A stretch of DNA of 64,000 nucleotides from a gamma proteobacterium symbiont of Stewartia floridana (GCA_003676145.1 NAUB01000036.1:1-64000); one strand, 5' to 3'; shown: positions 36,352 through 45,678, counted from the first letter of the stretch. A program made the numbers and translations. The notes: generated from the letters alone by a model not told the origin.

Positions 36352-37185
36352 TCAAACCGGATTGTCCAGTGCTGAGTCGAGACGGTCGAGCAGAATCTCC
36401 GCTATGCCCGGATGTTGTCCCACCAGTGGTGCGATACGTATTTGAACGCCTGGATGGGATTCCCTTATCTGCTGACAGATCGATTCGATATCACCACCGG
36501 CTCCCGCATGACGACCAGGAGAGAGGAAAAGCAGGGCAAGATCGATGCTGATATTCGGTCTGGAGAGGGCAATCTTCTCCAACTGCTCGCTTAACAGTTG
36601 GCCATTGAAGTCATATTCGTTGCCTTGCCGGCGTTCCATCACCGCCTGTTGAAGTTCGATCCGGGGGGAGAGCTGTTGACGAAGATCCGCACAGACCCGC
36701 TTTCTTACTTCACTGACCTGAGGAAGCGGAGAGCCGTGGTCGACCAGTATCACCAGTTGAGGTGGTCTCCCCTGATCTGTGGCTTGCAACTGCTGCTGGA
36801 GAATCGTTGCCACTCTCGGTTCACCCTGGGGCAGTGGATAGAGCTCTTCGGCCAGGGTCAGTCTGAAGGGGCCGTATTCGGCTCTCAGTTTCTCAAGCTG
36901 CTGGGGGATAAAGGAGGTGAGTGCTCGACTGCGACCAAAAAAGAGCGGAATCAGGATGAATTCGGTTTCGCCCTGTTTGAGTCTTTCACGCAAAAAGGTC
37001 GTCAGTGTCTCGGCAGCTTCGCCATTCAGTAAGTCTGTTGGAATCCTGTCGGCATGTTGCAATGAGACGGGAAAAACCTGGTGATTGGAGAGGTTGCTCA
37101 ACTGTTTGGCCAGAAGGCGCAGATTGATCACCGAGTCTGCTCGCTTTGAACCGTTGTCAGCCAGGAGGATTGTTGGGGTTTTCAT
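36352..37185 (-). CDS. CbiX-like sirohydrochlorin chelatase
   Basis: 277 residues; two related halves of the CbiX fold. The second half has VDHGSPLP and SPGRHAGAGGDI, typical metal and tetrapyrrole-binding motifs. The first half has LLADNGSKRAD where HGS is usual, so its His is missing and the active site is probably in the second half. CbiX-type enzymes insert cobalt or iron into sirohydrochlorin for B12 or siroheme. The start is uncertain: ATG at 37183-37185 has no strong ribosome site, and a TTG at 37204 is possible. Divergent from oxyR. Confidence 0.8.
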   Translation of the reverse strand: MKTPTILLADNGSKRADSVINLRLLAKQLSNLSNHQVFPVSLQHADRIPTDLLNGEAAETLTTFLRERLKQGETEFILIPLFFGRSRALTSFIPQQLEKLRAEYGPFRLTLAEELYPLPQGEPRVATILQQQLQATDQGRPPQLVILVDHGSPLPQVSEVRKRVCADLRQQLSPRIELQQAVMERRQGNEYDFNGQLLSEQLEKIALSRPNISIDLALLFLSPGRHAGAGGDIESICQQIRESHPGVQIRIAPLVGQHPGIAEILLDRLDSALDNPV

Positions 37186-37283
37186 AGGGGGTCGGATTAT
37201 CACCAAGTCTTGCCATTATCCTGTTGAGGAACCGATTCGACAACAATTTGAGTGTTACTTAACCATAAAAAATCTGTTGTGAA

Positions 37284-37311
37284 TTGCGATCTGTCATTGG
37301 TGGCATATGAT
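37284..37311 (+). promoter_or_regulatory. Candidate sigma70-type promoter for oxyR
   Basis: TTGCGA (37284-37289), 16 bases, TATGAT (37306-37311). The predicted transcript would start about 45 bases before the oxyR ATG. A second TATGAT at 37322 lacks a good -35 at the right distance. Confidence 0.35.
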
Positions 37312-37362
37312 TTGGCTGAGGTATGATTGATCAAACTTCCATTGCCGGTGTCAATTAACAGC

Positions 37363-38304
37363 ATGAACCTGCGTGATCTTAAATATCTTATTGCGGTGGC
37401 CGAAACGGAACACTTCGGTCATGCCGCGGCTCGGTGTTATGTCAGTCAGCCCACGCTCAGTGGCCAGATCAAGAAACTGGAAGAGGAGTTGGGCGTGACC
37501 ATTTTTGAGCGCACCAACCGTTCCGTCTCGATCACTCCGTTTGGCGTGGAGATCGTCAAGCATGCCAAGTTGATCCTGGAACAGGCGGACGTGATCAGAC
37601 AGCTGGCCCAGGCGCAACGGGATCCGATGGCCGGCGCCTTGAGAGTCGGTGCCATACCGACTGTCAGTCCCTACCTGGTGCCTTTGATCCTGATGCCGTT
37701 GAAGTCCCTCTATCCTCAGATGCGTCTGGTGCTCTCCGAAGAGATCACCGATATGTTGACCCAACGGCTGCTCGATCATCAGATCGATGTGGCGATTCTG
37801 GCTACCGCGGTGAAGGAGCCGGAACTTGAGGTGATGCCGCTTTTCGAAGAGCCCTTCTGGCTGGCTCACCCGCGGGATCACGCACTCTATGACAAGGAGG
37901 ATATCAGTCGCCGTGATCTCAGCCGTCTCGATCTGCTGTTGCTGGCGGATGGTCACTGTCTCACCAATCAGGTGATGGATGTCTGTCGTATCAAGGAGGG
38001 TAAGATGGATGATGAGATGGCCGATCTGCGTGCAGCCAGCCTGGAGACCCTGTTGCAGCTGGTTGGGGCGGGTTTTGGTTGTACCCTGGTGCCTGCCCTG
38101 GCGGTACGCGGTACCTGGACAACCGATTCCGGCATCATCGCCCGAAAACTGTCACTCAAGGACGCCTATCGGCGGGTTCAGTTCGTCTACCGCAAGACAT
38201 TTCCCCGCAAGCAGGCGTTGTATGCTCTGGCCGATGTGATCCGAAACCAGCTGCCGAATACGGTCAAGGCGTTGAACGAAGAGACTGTAGGGAAGCCGGG
38301 ATAA
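37363..38304 (+). CDS. oxyR: OxyR, peroxide-sensing LysR-type regulator
   Basis: 313 residues from the ATG at 37363. N-terminal LysR winged helix (1-65; NLRDLKYLIAVAETEHFGHAA) and a sensor domain (90-300). The redox pair is exactly placed: HCLTNQVMDVC gives Cys199 and Cys208, the same positions as in Escherichia coli OxyR. Oxidation to a disulfide activates peroxide defence genes. An iron-containing enzyme gene follows 94 bases downstream and may be under its control, but no OxyR site could be picked with confidence. Confidence 0.95.
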   Translation: MNLRDLKYLIAVAETEHFGHAAARCYVSQPTLSGQIKKLEEELGVTIFERTNRSVSITPFGVEIVKHAKLILEQADVIRQLAQAQRDPMAGALRVGAIPTVSPYLVPLILMPLKSLYPQMRLVLSEEITDMLTQRLLDHQIDVAILATAVKEPELEVMPLFEEPFWLAHPRDHALYDKEDISRRDLSRLDLLLLADGHCLTNQVMDVCRIKEGKMDDEMADLRAASLETLLQLVGAGFGCTLVPALAVRGTWTTDSGIIARKLSLKDAYRRVQFVYRKTFPRKQALYALADVIRNQLPNTVKALNEETVGKPG

Positions 38305-38398
38305 GAAGGTCGAGTCCACCGGTTGAGGGTTAAAATTGAGACAGCGGGCGGCTAGATCATCTACAATCCCACACCACCCCAGTTGAAGTGGCAGGACA

Positions 38399-39640
38399 AT
38401 GCACGAAGCGAAGCAGCAAGCGACAGGATCCATCTTTTCCGATCTGTTAAAGAACAGTGAGGCCGACGGGCCGCTTCTGCTGCCTGGCGTACACCCCTTG
38501 CCCAATCTACTCTCCCTCGATGCAGAACAGGTTCTGGATGCGTTTCGCCAGAGCCAACTGGAGGACTTCACTGCGATCATCAGTGACCTCGATGCCTCGG
38601 AGAGTTCGCTGCACCATATCTTTGAAGAGCTGTTGGTGATCGCTGCGAAGGATCCTGATAACCGCTTATCCTCACTGAGTATCTTTCAGCCTGGTGCCAT
38701 GCAGAGCCTGTTTGTCGATCTGCATGATCATGTCATGTCCCACCCGGTCTGGCGTCATCCCTGTTTCGTGCGTATCTTCGAGGGTGATTTCAAGCGGGAT
38801 CAGCTAAGCTCCTTTGCCCTCAACTATTTCAACCAGGTAAAAAACACCCGTCAATGCGTTGCGCTGGCCCAGGGGCGTTTTTCCGGTTTCATCGATCTGC
38901 CTTACGGCTGTCTGAATGAGCGGGTCTCCGAACTGGTGCAGATTGTCCTGGCGCAACTGCTGGCGGATGAGTATGGGGTAGGCACCCACAGCATCGAGAG
39001 CTATCCGGATCTGGCCAGCCTGCTGGGTTCCACCACCCATATCGTGATGTACCGAAACCTGTTTGAAGGATTGGGAATACCCTTTGAACAACAGGATCTG
39101 CCGATGCTGCCGGAAGTGGCGGACAACGTCTTGACGCAACGGCTGCTGGCCGGCCATCCCTCATTCAGTCTGTTGGAGTCCCTGGCCTCGGTCGGATTGG
39201 GTATGGAGTGGGGGGTGCCTGAATTTTTCAGCCTGCTGCTCGGCGGTATGATCCGCTGGGCCTGGCGTGAAGAGGTCGAGCTGACCCAGCACCATCTGAT
39301 CGTCTTTATCGCCCATGTTCAGTACGATGTTCTGCATGCCATATCGGTCATGCTGGCAACCAGTCTGCTGGGCCATGAGGCCGGCTATGAAGAGAAGATA
39401 AAACAGGCGACCAATATGCTGATGTCGAGCCGTTACAACATGATGAGCGGTCTCTATCGGCACCTTTTCGATGAGCCTTGCGACAACATCGACCAGATCG
39501 GTTTGGAGTCCCGCTATCGGATAACCGACCGGCGCATCGAGCAGGCCCTGCTGGCGGCCCGCCAGGAAGTTGCAGATGCCAGTGTTAGCGATGCCCAGGC
39601 CTACAAGTCCAATGACCAGGTACCTTTTGTCTTCGCTTGA
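38399..39640 (+). CDS. Haem-oxygenase-like-fold iron-dependent enzyme (iron-containing redox enzyme family)
   Basis: 413 residues. The first 110 form an N-terminal helical region. The rest (about 115-390) fits the TENA/haem-oxygenase-like diiron (HDO) fold: RVSELVQIVLAQLLADEYG with a following H, and HHLIVFIAHVQYDVLHA provide likely Glu/His/Asp metal ligands. Relatives include UndA and CADD-type oxidases. The substrate cannot be told. AGGA lies just before the ATG. Between oxyR and a TrpD2/YbiB homologue on the same strand. Confidence 0.75.
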   Translation: MHEAKQQATGSIFSDLLKNSEADGPLLLPGVHPLPNLLSLDAEQVLDAFRQSQLEDFTAIISDLDASESSLHHIFEELLVIAAKDPDNRLSSLSIFQPGAMQSLFVDLHDHVMSHPVWRHPCFVRIFEGDFKRDQLSSFALNYFNQVKNTRQCVALAQGRFSGFIDLPYGCLNERVSELVQIVLAQLLADEYGVGTHSIESYPDLASLLGSTTHIVMYRNLFEGLGIPFEQQDLPMLPEVADNVLTQRLLAGHPSFSLLESLASVGLGMEWGVPEFFSLLLGGMIRWAWREEVELTQHHLIVFIAHVQYDVLHAISVMLATSLLGHEAGYEEKIKQATNMLMSSRYNMMSGLYRHLFDEPCDNIDQIGLESRYRITDRRIEQALLAARQEVADASVSDAQAYKSNDQVPFVFA

Positions 39641-39731
39641 TCCGGTAGCGTTCTTGAGCTGCCAGAACGCAGCCTACCCATCAACCCGCCAATCTGATCG
39701 TGAACGGATTGGATAAACCCTGGAGTCGTCG

Positions 39732-40772
39732 ATGTATCAGTCCAATAGTCCGGCAGGAGAGCAGTTCCGTAAGCTCCTGATTGCCACCGCGAAGGGTTCC
39801 AGAGGGGCCAAGGATATGAGTCGGGAGCAGGCCAGGGCGGCTTTGAGTTTCCTGATCTCCGCCGAGGCCCATCCCGCCCAGGTCGGGGCCTTTCTCACCG
39901 CCATGCGTTTCAAAGGGGCCAGGGTGGAGGAGATGAAAGGCTTTCTGGATGCAATGGAGGAGAGCGCGACGCTGATCTCCCCGAAGGTCGATCGGTTGCT
40001 CAACTGCAACGGCCCTTATGACGGGCGCAAGAAAGCGTTGCATCTGAGTCTGGCGGCCGCCCTGTTGACCGTTGCTGCTGGTGTGCCGGTGGTGATGCAC
40101 TCCAACAGCGGTTTGCCACCGAAGAACGGTGTTACCACCGCTGCGGTGCTTGAGGCGATGGGGATCCCGGCCTACCTGGAACCCCAGCAGGTCGCTGCGA
40201 GTATCGAGGAGAAGGGCTTCGGTCATCTGCATGCCAGCCGCTACCTGCATGGGGTGGAGCGTCTTAAACCGATTCGGCAGACTCTCTTCTACCGCTCATT
40301 TCTGCACGCCTGTGAAGTGATGCTCAATCCGGCTGGCGCCGGCTACTCGATCATCGGTGCCGCCCATAAGAGCTTTCTGCAGCGTTTTGCCACCGCTGCG
40401 GGTGAACGGGGGCAACAGCGGGTGATGGCAGTACAGGGGCTGGATGGTTGTGATGAACTGCCCATGCAGCCGGTGGCTGTGGCCGACTACCATCAGGGTG
40501 AACTGAGTGAATACACCCTGGATCCGGCGGACTACGGTTTGGCCAGCCAGGAACATCAACCCTGTGCCGATCCAGCGACCACGGCACGATTGATCCTGTC
40601 GATGTTTCAGGGGGAGGCCAACCCGGCGCTCAACCCGGTGATCTACAACAGTGGCGTGAGACTCGCTCTGTGCGGCAAGGTTGAGCGGATTGCCGATGGT
40701 ATCGAACTGGCCAGGCAGACCCTTACCTCAGGCAAGGCGGCCGAGACCGTGCAGCAATTGCAGGGTTGTTGA
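39732..40772 (+). CDS. ybiB: TrpD2/YbiB, anthranilate phosphoribosyltransferase-like protein
   Basis: 346 residues. The N-terminal helical domain (about 5-75; EQARAALSFLISAEAHPAQV) and the alpha/beta domain follow the TrpD fold, with GVPVVMHSNSGLPPKNGVT in place of the TrpD phosphate loop. YbiB-type proteins bind nucleic acids and lack the TrpD reaction (known for E. coli YbiB). GGAG lies 7 bases before the ATG. It has no link to tryptophan genes here and is followed by a strong hairpin. Confidence 0.85.
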   Translation: MYQSNSPAGEQFRKLLIATAKGSRGAKDMSREQARAALSFLISAEAHPAQVGAFLTAMRFKGARVEEMKGFLDAMEESATLISPKVDRLLNCNGPYDGRKKALHLSLAAALLTVAAGVPVVMHSNSGLPPKNGVTTAAVLEAMGIPAYLEPQQVAASIEEKGFGHLHASRYLHGVERLKPIRQTLFYRSFLHACEVMLNPAGAGYSIIGAAHKSFLQRFATAAGERGQQRVMAVQGLDGCDELPMQPVAVADYHQGELSEYTLDPADYGLASQEHQPCADPATTARLILSMFQGEANPALNPVIYNSGVRLALCGKVERIADGIELARQTLTSGKAAETVQQLQGC

Positions 40773-40798
40773 TCGGAGGCTGTATGTCGCTGCAAGAA

Positions 40799-40826
40799 AG
40801 CCTGCCCCGCAACAGCAGGGCAGGCT
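40799..40826. terminator. Strong hairpin between ybiB and the cytochrome gene
   Basis: AGCCTGCCC (40799-40807) pairs perfectly with GGGCAGGCT (40818-40826) across 10 bases, between two convergent genes. No T-run, but the stem is strong and may act in both directions. Confidence 0.6.
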
Positions 40827-40846
40827 AGGTTGCGCATTCATCGCGA

Positions 40847-42676
40847 CTATTCGGTAATGAGTTTGATGGTGGTCTTCTTTCTCGCAAACTGTATGGCTGG
40901 GCCGTTGCCGGAGACCTGATAGATCTCTTGCAGGGCTTCACCCCAGTGTTGAGGATTGGAGGTCATCGAGCCGCTGGTCGGCAGATCCCGGGCATGGCCG
41001 CCGTTGCTGACCGTGGGTTCGGTGTCCTTGTGGGCGAGGAATTCCACATAATGGTTGCTGAAGGTCTTATACATCAGCTTCGCTTCCACCTTGATGTCCC
41101 CTTTGGCATTGGCTGGGACGGTGAAATGGTACTCCCGCTCGGCCCAGTTCTGACCGTCCGCATACTCATCCTCCGGGATGATGAAGGCGCCCTGTGCCAT
41201 GTAGGCGGCCTTGTTGAAGCCTTGTGGCGGGATTCGGTTGTCTTTCACCACCTTGTTCAGCAGGGCGAAATGGAACTCCTTCTCGTGTTCGCTGACCACG
41301 CCATCGTTATCTTCGTCGAGCAGATCCCCGTAACCTTCAGCCAGGGCTTTGATCTCGAAGATATCATCCGGGTTGGCTACCAGCACCTCGCCGCTGAGCG
41401 GGTCGACCTTACCGTCTTCCAGGATGACGCCCTTCTTGGTCCAGATTTTTACGTGCAGCCACATCTGTCTGCCCTCACCATAACCGGTCGGCAGTTTGTG
41501 GCCGGTCTTGTTGGTGATCTTGAACTTGACGCTGCCGGATTGCCCCGGGCGAAGTCTTCTGGATTTACTGATCACGCTGATATTGGCCGTTTTGCCATCG
41601 ACAAAATCGAGATTGTCCAGTACACGGGCATCCAGCGCTGCCTGGCGTGAGGCTGGGACAGCGTAGCCGAGATCGCTCCAGGTCTGATCGATGGGGCCCC
41701 AGAGACGTTCAAGATGGGAGAGCATCCAGGTTTGTGCGCCGGCGAAACGCATCGGCCGGTGGCAATCCTGGCATCGGCCATTGGCCTTGTTGGGGAAGGC
41801 GCTGTTGTACCACTCGGTATAGGTACGTTCGATGGGGTGTGGCATATCGGCCGCTATCCCATCCCCGTCGGGATCGGTCAGGGTCTTCAGAAACGGATTG
41901 GTCACTTCGTGGCAGGAGCCGCACAGGGCGCTCTCACGCTGGAAGGGATCCATCACCCGTGGCTCATCCCGCTCGGTATCGCTGAAGGGCTCGTGCTGGG
42001 TGACGAAGTAGCCGCCGTTGCCCGCAGCCTTGACGCCGCTGGCATCCTTCTGGTTATCGATCATGCGATGGCAGACATCACAGCTGATACCGTCCATGTG
42101 ACCTTCCGAGTCCGTGTCGTGGAGTGGATCGGGGGCTTGGGCGCTGGTGGGTGAGAACTGCTCAAAGCTCGCGCCCCAGAAGTCACCCCGCAGATGGGGA
42201 TTTTCAGGGGTTGTCGGTTCGGAGAAGCCTTCCAGCCAGCCTGCGGGTGAGTGACATCGTAGGCAGAAGTCGCCCACAACCGCCTGTTCGTTCTCCGCTT
42301 TACCAAGCAGTTCCAGGGCGGTTGAAAAGCCCAGCTCGGTGAGCGGCGGAATATCACCGCCCAGATTCACATGTTCCAGTAGATTGATGAAATCCCGGTT
42401 GGCGATATTGAGCGCTGCATAGAAAGCAGGGTCTCTGGCGGCCTGGGCCATGATGCCACCTGCCCAGTCATCGTGTTCCGGGCCGGGAAAACGGGCGGGG
42501 TTCCTGAAGCCGTCAACGATCGGATCAAGAATCTGCCCATCCAGATTGACTCCGGGGGCTGCCCCTCTGGGTTGAGTTGAGTCTGTTGCGGTGATGCCAG
42601 TGGAGAATGACAGGGTGACGTGGAGCATGAGTGCAGCAAAGGCCACACCCAGTATGTTTCGGGTAATCATAACCAA
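40847..42676 (-). CDS. Multiheme cytochrome c (four CxxCH)
   Basis: 609 residues. Signal peptide about 1-30. Four haem sites: CLRCH, CDVCH, CGSCH and CQDCH, all in the first ~310 residues. The C-terminal part (about 355-600) is a beta-rich domain with KFKITNKTGHKLPTGYGEG, and has two calcium-like loops, DPDGDG near 270 and DEDNDG near 455. It is periplasmic and probably passes electrons between a donor and another carrier; the partner is not in the window. The next gene upstream is a serine hydrolase on the same strand. Confidence 0.85.
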   Translation of the reverse strand: MVMITRNILGVAFAALMLHVTLSFSTGITATDSTQPRGAAPGVNLDGQILDPIVDGFRNPARFPGPEHDDWAGGIMAQAARDPAFYAALNIANRDFINLLEHVNLGGDIPPLTELGFSTALELLGKAENEQAVVGDFCLRCHSPAGWLEGFSEPTTPENPHLRGDFWGASFEQFSPTSAQAPDPLHDTDSEGHMDGISCDVCHRMIDNQKDASGVKAAGNGGYFVTQHEPFSDTERDEPRVMDPFQRESALCGSCHEVTNPFLKTLTDPDGDGIAADMPHPIERTYTEWYNSAFPNKANGRCQDCHRPMRFAGAQTWMLSHLERLWGPIDQTWSDLGYAVPASRQAALDARVLDNLDFVDGKTANISVISKSRRLRPGQSGSVKFKITNKTGHKLPTGYGEGRQMWLHVKIWTKKGVILEDGKVDPLSGEVLVANPDDIFEIKALAEGYGDLLDEDNDGVVSEHEKEFHFALLNKVVKDNRIPPQGFNKAAYMAQGAFIIPEDEYADGQNWAEREYHFTVPANAKGDIKVEAKLMYKTFSNHYVEFLAHKDTEPTVSNGGHARDLPTSGSMTSNPQHWGEALQEIYQVSGNGPAIQFARKKTTIKLITE

Positions 42677-42911
42677 TCCTCAGTTCAAAGTTGCAGATCC
42701 TTAGCTTTCGATTACACAAACCCTTACGAAAACTAATGAATTAAAGTATTTCTCAAGGGTTTCTCAGAGGAAGGTAGGGGCACTACTACCCAGGCAGTGG
42801 GGATTCGGTTGAATTGCCGCTAGGGTTATCCCTTGTAAAGGTAAGAAAAAAGGTAGTTTGAGGCGTGGGATCGTGTCTCGACTTAGAGATCGATTCCTGC
42901 AGATGGTCAGG

Positions 42912-42934
42912 CAGGTGCGGCCCAGCCGCACCTG
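42912..42934. terminator. Hairpin downstream of the serine-hydrolase gene
   Basis: CAGGTGCGGC (42912-42921) pairs perfectly with GCCGCACCTG (42925-42934) around CCA. It lies 21 bases after the minus-strand stop at 42955. No long T-run follows. Confidence 0.55.
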
Positions 42935-42954
42935 ACAATACCTGAACGGTCTGA

Positions 42955-44103
42955 TTAATCCTGCAGCTCCTCAAGCAGTTGATAAATCTTCAAAAGTAAC
43001 TCCTGAGCAGCCGTGTCATAGGGGTCGAAGCTGCCGTTGGCACACAGGATGATCACGGTATCCTTCTCCTGGAAGTAGAGCATTTCCGCCTGGTAGCCGG
43101 GATCTTTGCCGCTGTGGCTGTAGACTACCTCGTCACTACCGGCGATCGGGGTGATTTTGATGCCCAATCCGTAGTTGGAGGCGGGTGCGCCGAGCAGCGA
43201 GGGTTGCAGCATCTCGGCCCGCATGGCGTCATCCAGTACAAGGTCGGTGCGCAGGATGCCCAGAATGAAATCGGCCAGGTCATCCGCTGTGGTCTGAATG
43301 CCGCCGTCAGCCAGACCGAAGTGGCTATACCAGGGATAGACATCGAAGGTCTGCCCTTCGTCATCCACATAGCCGTGTACCAGTCCTGGGATACCTTCCG
43401 CTTCATGGCCCTGCAGGGTGTTTTCAAGCCCCAGGGGTTCAATGATGCGGTTGCGTATTTCGCTCTGCAGGCTGGCGCCGGATGCACGCTCAATGATCAG
43501 TGCGGCGAGAATATAGTTGGAGTTGGAGTAGCTGTAGTTACTGCCAGGCTCAAAGTGCAGTGGCTGGTCGAGAAAGTAGGGCAGCGCATCCGCCTGCTGC
43601 CAGTGGCGGGTCGGGCCTGAAGCAAAGAAGTCGTTATCCCAGGCATCGCTGTCGTTCTGGAAGTCGAACAGGCCTGTGGTGTGGTTGAGCAGCATCCGGA
43701 GAGTCATCTGATCACCCGAGGGAATGCGGTCGGCAATCTCTGCGGGTAACCAATCGGTAATCCGGTCGTCGAGGCCGACCAGTCCCTCTGAGGCCATCTG
43801 CACCAGGGTGGCTGCAACAAAGGTCTTACCCACACTGGCCACATAGAAACGGTGCTCGACGGTTGCCTCCTCCATGGTCTGCAAATCACTCATTCCGGCA
43901 CTGCCGGAGAAGTCGATGTTGCGGCCGGCGACACGTACGGAGACGGCGGGTAATCCTTTGCTGACGGCCTCCTCAAGGGCGTCCTGGAACTGCTCGTTGG
44001 CAGTCGAGTCATCACTGTTATTTGAGTTGCAGCCGCTCAGCAGGCTCATACCGAGCAGGGCTGAAGTGAGGATTACTGGCCAGAATTGTTTAACGCTTTT
44101 CAT
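42955..44103 (-). CDS. Class C beta-lactamase-like serine hydrolase (lipoprotein)
   Basis: 382 residues. Lipobox LLSGC gives a lipidated Cys at about 25, so the protein is membrane anchored outside the cytoplasm. The serine-hydrolase motifs are SVGK (nucleophile Ser, about residue 91), YSNSN (Tyr-x-Asn) and HSGKDPG. It belongs to the beta-lactamase class C/esterase/peptidase family, where substrate cannot be predicted. A 24-bp motif 86 bases before its ATG (44189-44212) is shared with the AraC unit upstream, so AraC control is likely. Confidence 0.9.
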   Translation of the reverse strand: MKSVKQFWPVILTSALLGMSLLSGCNSNNSDDSTANEQFQDALEEAVSKGLPAVSVRVAGRNIDFSGSAGMSDLQTMEEATVEHRFYVASVGKTFVAATLVQMASEGLVGLDDRITDWLPAEIADRIPSGDQMTLRMLLNHTTGLFDFQNDSDAWDNDFFASGPTRHWQQADALPYFLDQPLHFEPGSNYSYSNSNYILAALIIERASGASLQSEIRNRIIEPLGLENTLQGHEAEGIPGLVHGYVDDEGQTFDVYPWYSHFGLADGGIQTTADDLADFILGILRTDLVLDDAMRAEMLQPSLLGAPASNYGLGIKITPIAGSDEVVYSHSGKDPGYQAEMLYFQEKDTVIILCANGSFDPYDTAAQELLLKIYQLLEELQD

Positions 44104-44188
44104 TGGTTCTACTCCCGATGGAATTCGATTGGTTTGCTTCGACAGCGTTTGCTGTTGCAGGGAATAGTGGCTGGAAATGGCTGGTTTA

Positions 44189-44212
44189 TCGTCCGCGCGT
44201 GTAAGTCCGGAC
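44189..44212 (-). promoter_or_regulatory. Shared operator-like motif, copy 1 (serine hydrolase promoter)
   Basis: Read on the minus strand: GTCCGGACTTACA, six bases, GACGA. The same two blocks with the same spacing are at 45679-45702 and in the same orientation relative to the downstream gene. The site is 86 bases before the hydrolase ATG. The AraC-type regulator encoded between the copies is the natural candidate to bind it. Confidence 0.6.
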
Positions 44213-44228
44213 GAATTAAAACATCTTT

Positions 44229-45482
44229 CTAATCAGTTACTTGTTTGGTGTCAGTTTGATTGGCGGTTGATTTTCGATATTCGCTGGGCGTTTGTCCGGT
44301 GTGGCGTTTGAAGGCGGTATAAAATGCCGACTTGGAGTTGAATCCTGCATCCAGTGCAATACTCAGAATATTAACCTGACCGGACTCTGCTGTGAGACTG
44401 CGCTGGGCCTCTTCGACCCGGTAGCGGTTGATGAAATCGAAGAAGTTACACTCCGCCTGTTCATTGATCACCTGGGAGAGGTAGTTGGGTGAGATACTGA
44501 GTTGCGCGGCCAGCTGTGGCAGGGTGAGCTTACTGTCGAGGAATGTGCGCTGCTCATCCATGTGGTTTTGCAGTTCCTTATAGAGCAGTTGGCTGGTCTC
44601 ACTGTCCAGGGCTGAGCGTTGATACTTGGTTTGAGATTCCGATGGGGCCGTATCGTTCAGGTCTGCATCGGTTTGTTTGGTTTGAGCATCGATCGATTGG
44701 CCGTCAGCTTGAGATTGCGACCGATCCTGTTGAGTAAAGATCGCAGGCTGTCTCAATCCCATGTAGCCCATGCTGTAGATCACCAGAACAATCATTAGAA
44801 AATGGATGCCGACGACCTCTTCGGGGAACGCGAGCAGATCCGCCAGAAAGACATCCGCCAGGTAGAAGAGATAGAGGGCAACCAGGGCCAGCAGCAGGTT
44901 TCTCAACCAGGCCAGGTTGATCTTTTCCAGGAAGGAGAACTGATCCTCAATCGAGTTTTGATGCTGCAACAATCGTTTGATGGAGAGCCCCAGATAGAGC
45001 GCCATCTGCAGGATTGAAAGCACTCCCACCAGAATCATCGCTAGTGATGCCCAGAGTATCTCACTCTCCTGCGGCTCCTGCTGGCTGTTGAGCAGGCTCT
45101 GCAGTTGCTGCTGATCGAGCAGCATCAGTGGAATCAGGATCGCAAATCCAAAAAGGAAGGGCAGGAAGTGTCGCCACTGCCGTAGCGTAAAGCGAAACCC
45201 AGATCTGGCGGTTAAAGCTGTGACGTAGAGATAGGTGAGTGGCCCAAAAAGGAAATCGATGTTGGTGTCGATGACCAGCAGTCGGGGGTAGCTGGCGATA
45301 TAGCCGGACTGATGGAGAAACGCCATCCACAGATCGATGGAAAAAGTCAGAGTCAACATGGCCAACAGGCGGTGCGCCACTGGCAGCCCGCTTTTGGCAT
45401 TGATCAGCGCCAGGGCGAGAAACATACCCTGTACGGCACCAAGCAGCATGATGGCCGAATAGAGGTCGATTTCAGGTTGCAT
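44229..45482 (-). CDS. AraC-family regulator with a membrane-spanning N-terminal domain
   Basis: 417 residues from ATG 45480-45482; a TTG at 45518 would add 12 codons. The N-terminal half has about seven hydrophobic helices (from about 8 to 255), then a low-complexity Gln/Asp/Ser-rich linker (about 260-305) and a C-terminal double helix-turn-helix (about 320-415; LSISPNYLSQVINEQ and FNSKSAFYTAFKRHTGQTPSEYR). Membrane-bound AraC proteins of this type sense an envelope signal. The 24-bp motif in front of this unit and of the serine-hydrolase gene fits autoregulation plus hydrolase control. Confidence 0.88.
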   Translation of the reverse strand: MQPEIDLYSAIMLLGAVQGMFLALALINAKSGLPVAHRLLAMLTLTFSIDLWMAFLHQSGYIASYPRLLVIDTNIDFLFGPLTYLYVTALTARSGFRFTLRQWRHFLPFLFGFAILIPLMLLDQQQLQSLLNSQQEPQESEILWASLAMILVGVLSILQMALYLGLSIKRLLQHQNSIEDQFSFLEKINLAWLRNLLLALVALYLFYLADVFLADLLAFPEEVVGIHFLMIVLVIYSMGYMGLRQPAIFTQQDRSQSQADGQSIDAQTKQTDADLNDTAPSESQTKYQRSALDSETSQLLYKELQNHMDEQRTFLDSKLTLPQLAAQLSISPNYLSQVINEQAECNFFDFINRYRVEEAQRSLTAESGQVNILSIALDAGFNSKSAFYTAFKRHTGQTPSEYRKSTANQTDTKQVTD

Positions 45483-45530
45483 GGCGCTCAGTGGGGGCTG
45501 ACCAAAAAACGAATCCAATTGGCGACTAAA

Positions 45531-45623
45531 TTAGCAGCAAAACAGGTCGTAAATCCACACCAGTAACAGAATCAATAGCGATAGGCCGGCAAGATTGGCC
45601 AACCATAACCAGAATTTGTCCAT
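45531..45623 (-). CDS. 30-residue single-helix membrane peptide
   Basis: Reads M-D-K-F-W-L-W, a run of Leu/Ile/Val/Ala residues forming one membrane helix, then W-I-Y-D-L-F-C-C and a stop. GGAGAGAAG lies just before the ATG, a strong ribosome site. It is 12 bases ahead of the upstream TTG alternative of the AraC gene. With the shared operator 56 bases upstream, it would be the first gene of the AraC unit. Such small peptides often tune a membrane partner; the AraC protein is the obvious candidate. No family known to me. Confidence 0.6.
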   Translation of the reverse strand: MDKFWLWLANLAGLSLLILLLVWIYDLFCC

Positions 45624-45678
45624 AGCTTCTCTCCGTCGGTTAATCTGTTGGGAATTGTGGCGGCTGGTCATCGGATAG

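Noticed and set aside
36352-37185. Cobalamin riboswitch near the CbiX-like or CarH-like genes
   Set aside because: No conserved B12-box-like sequence was seen in either upstream region.
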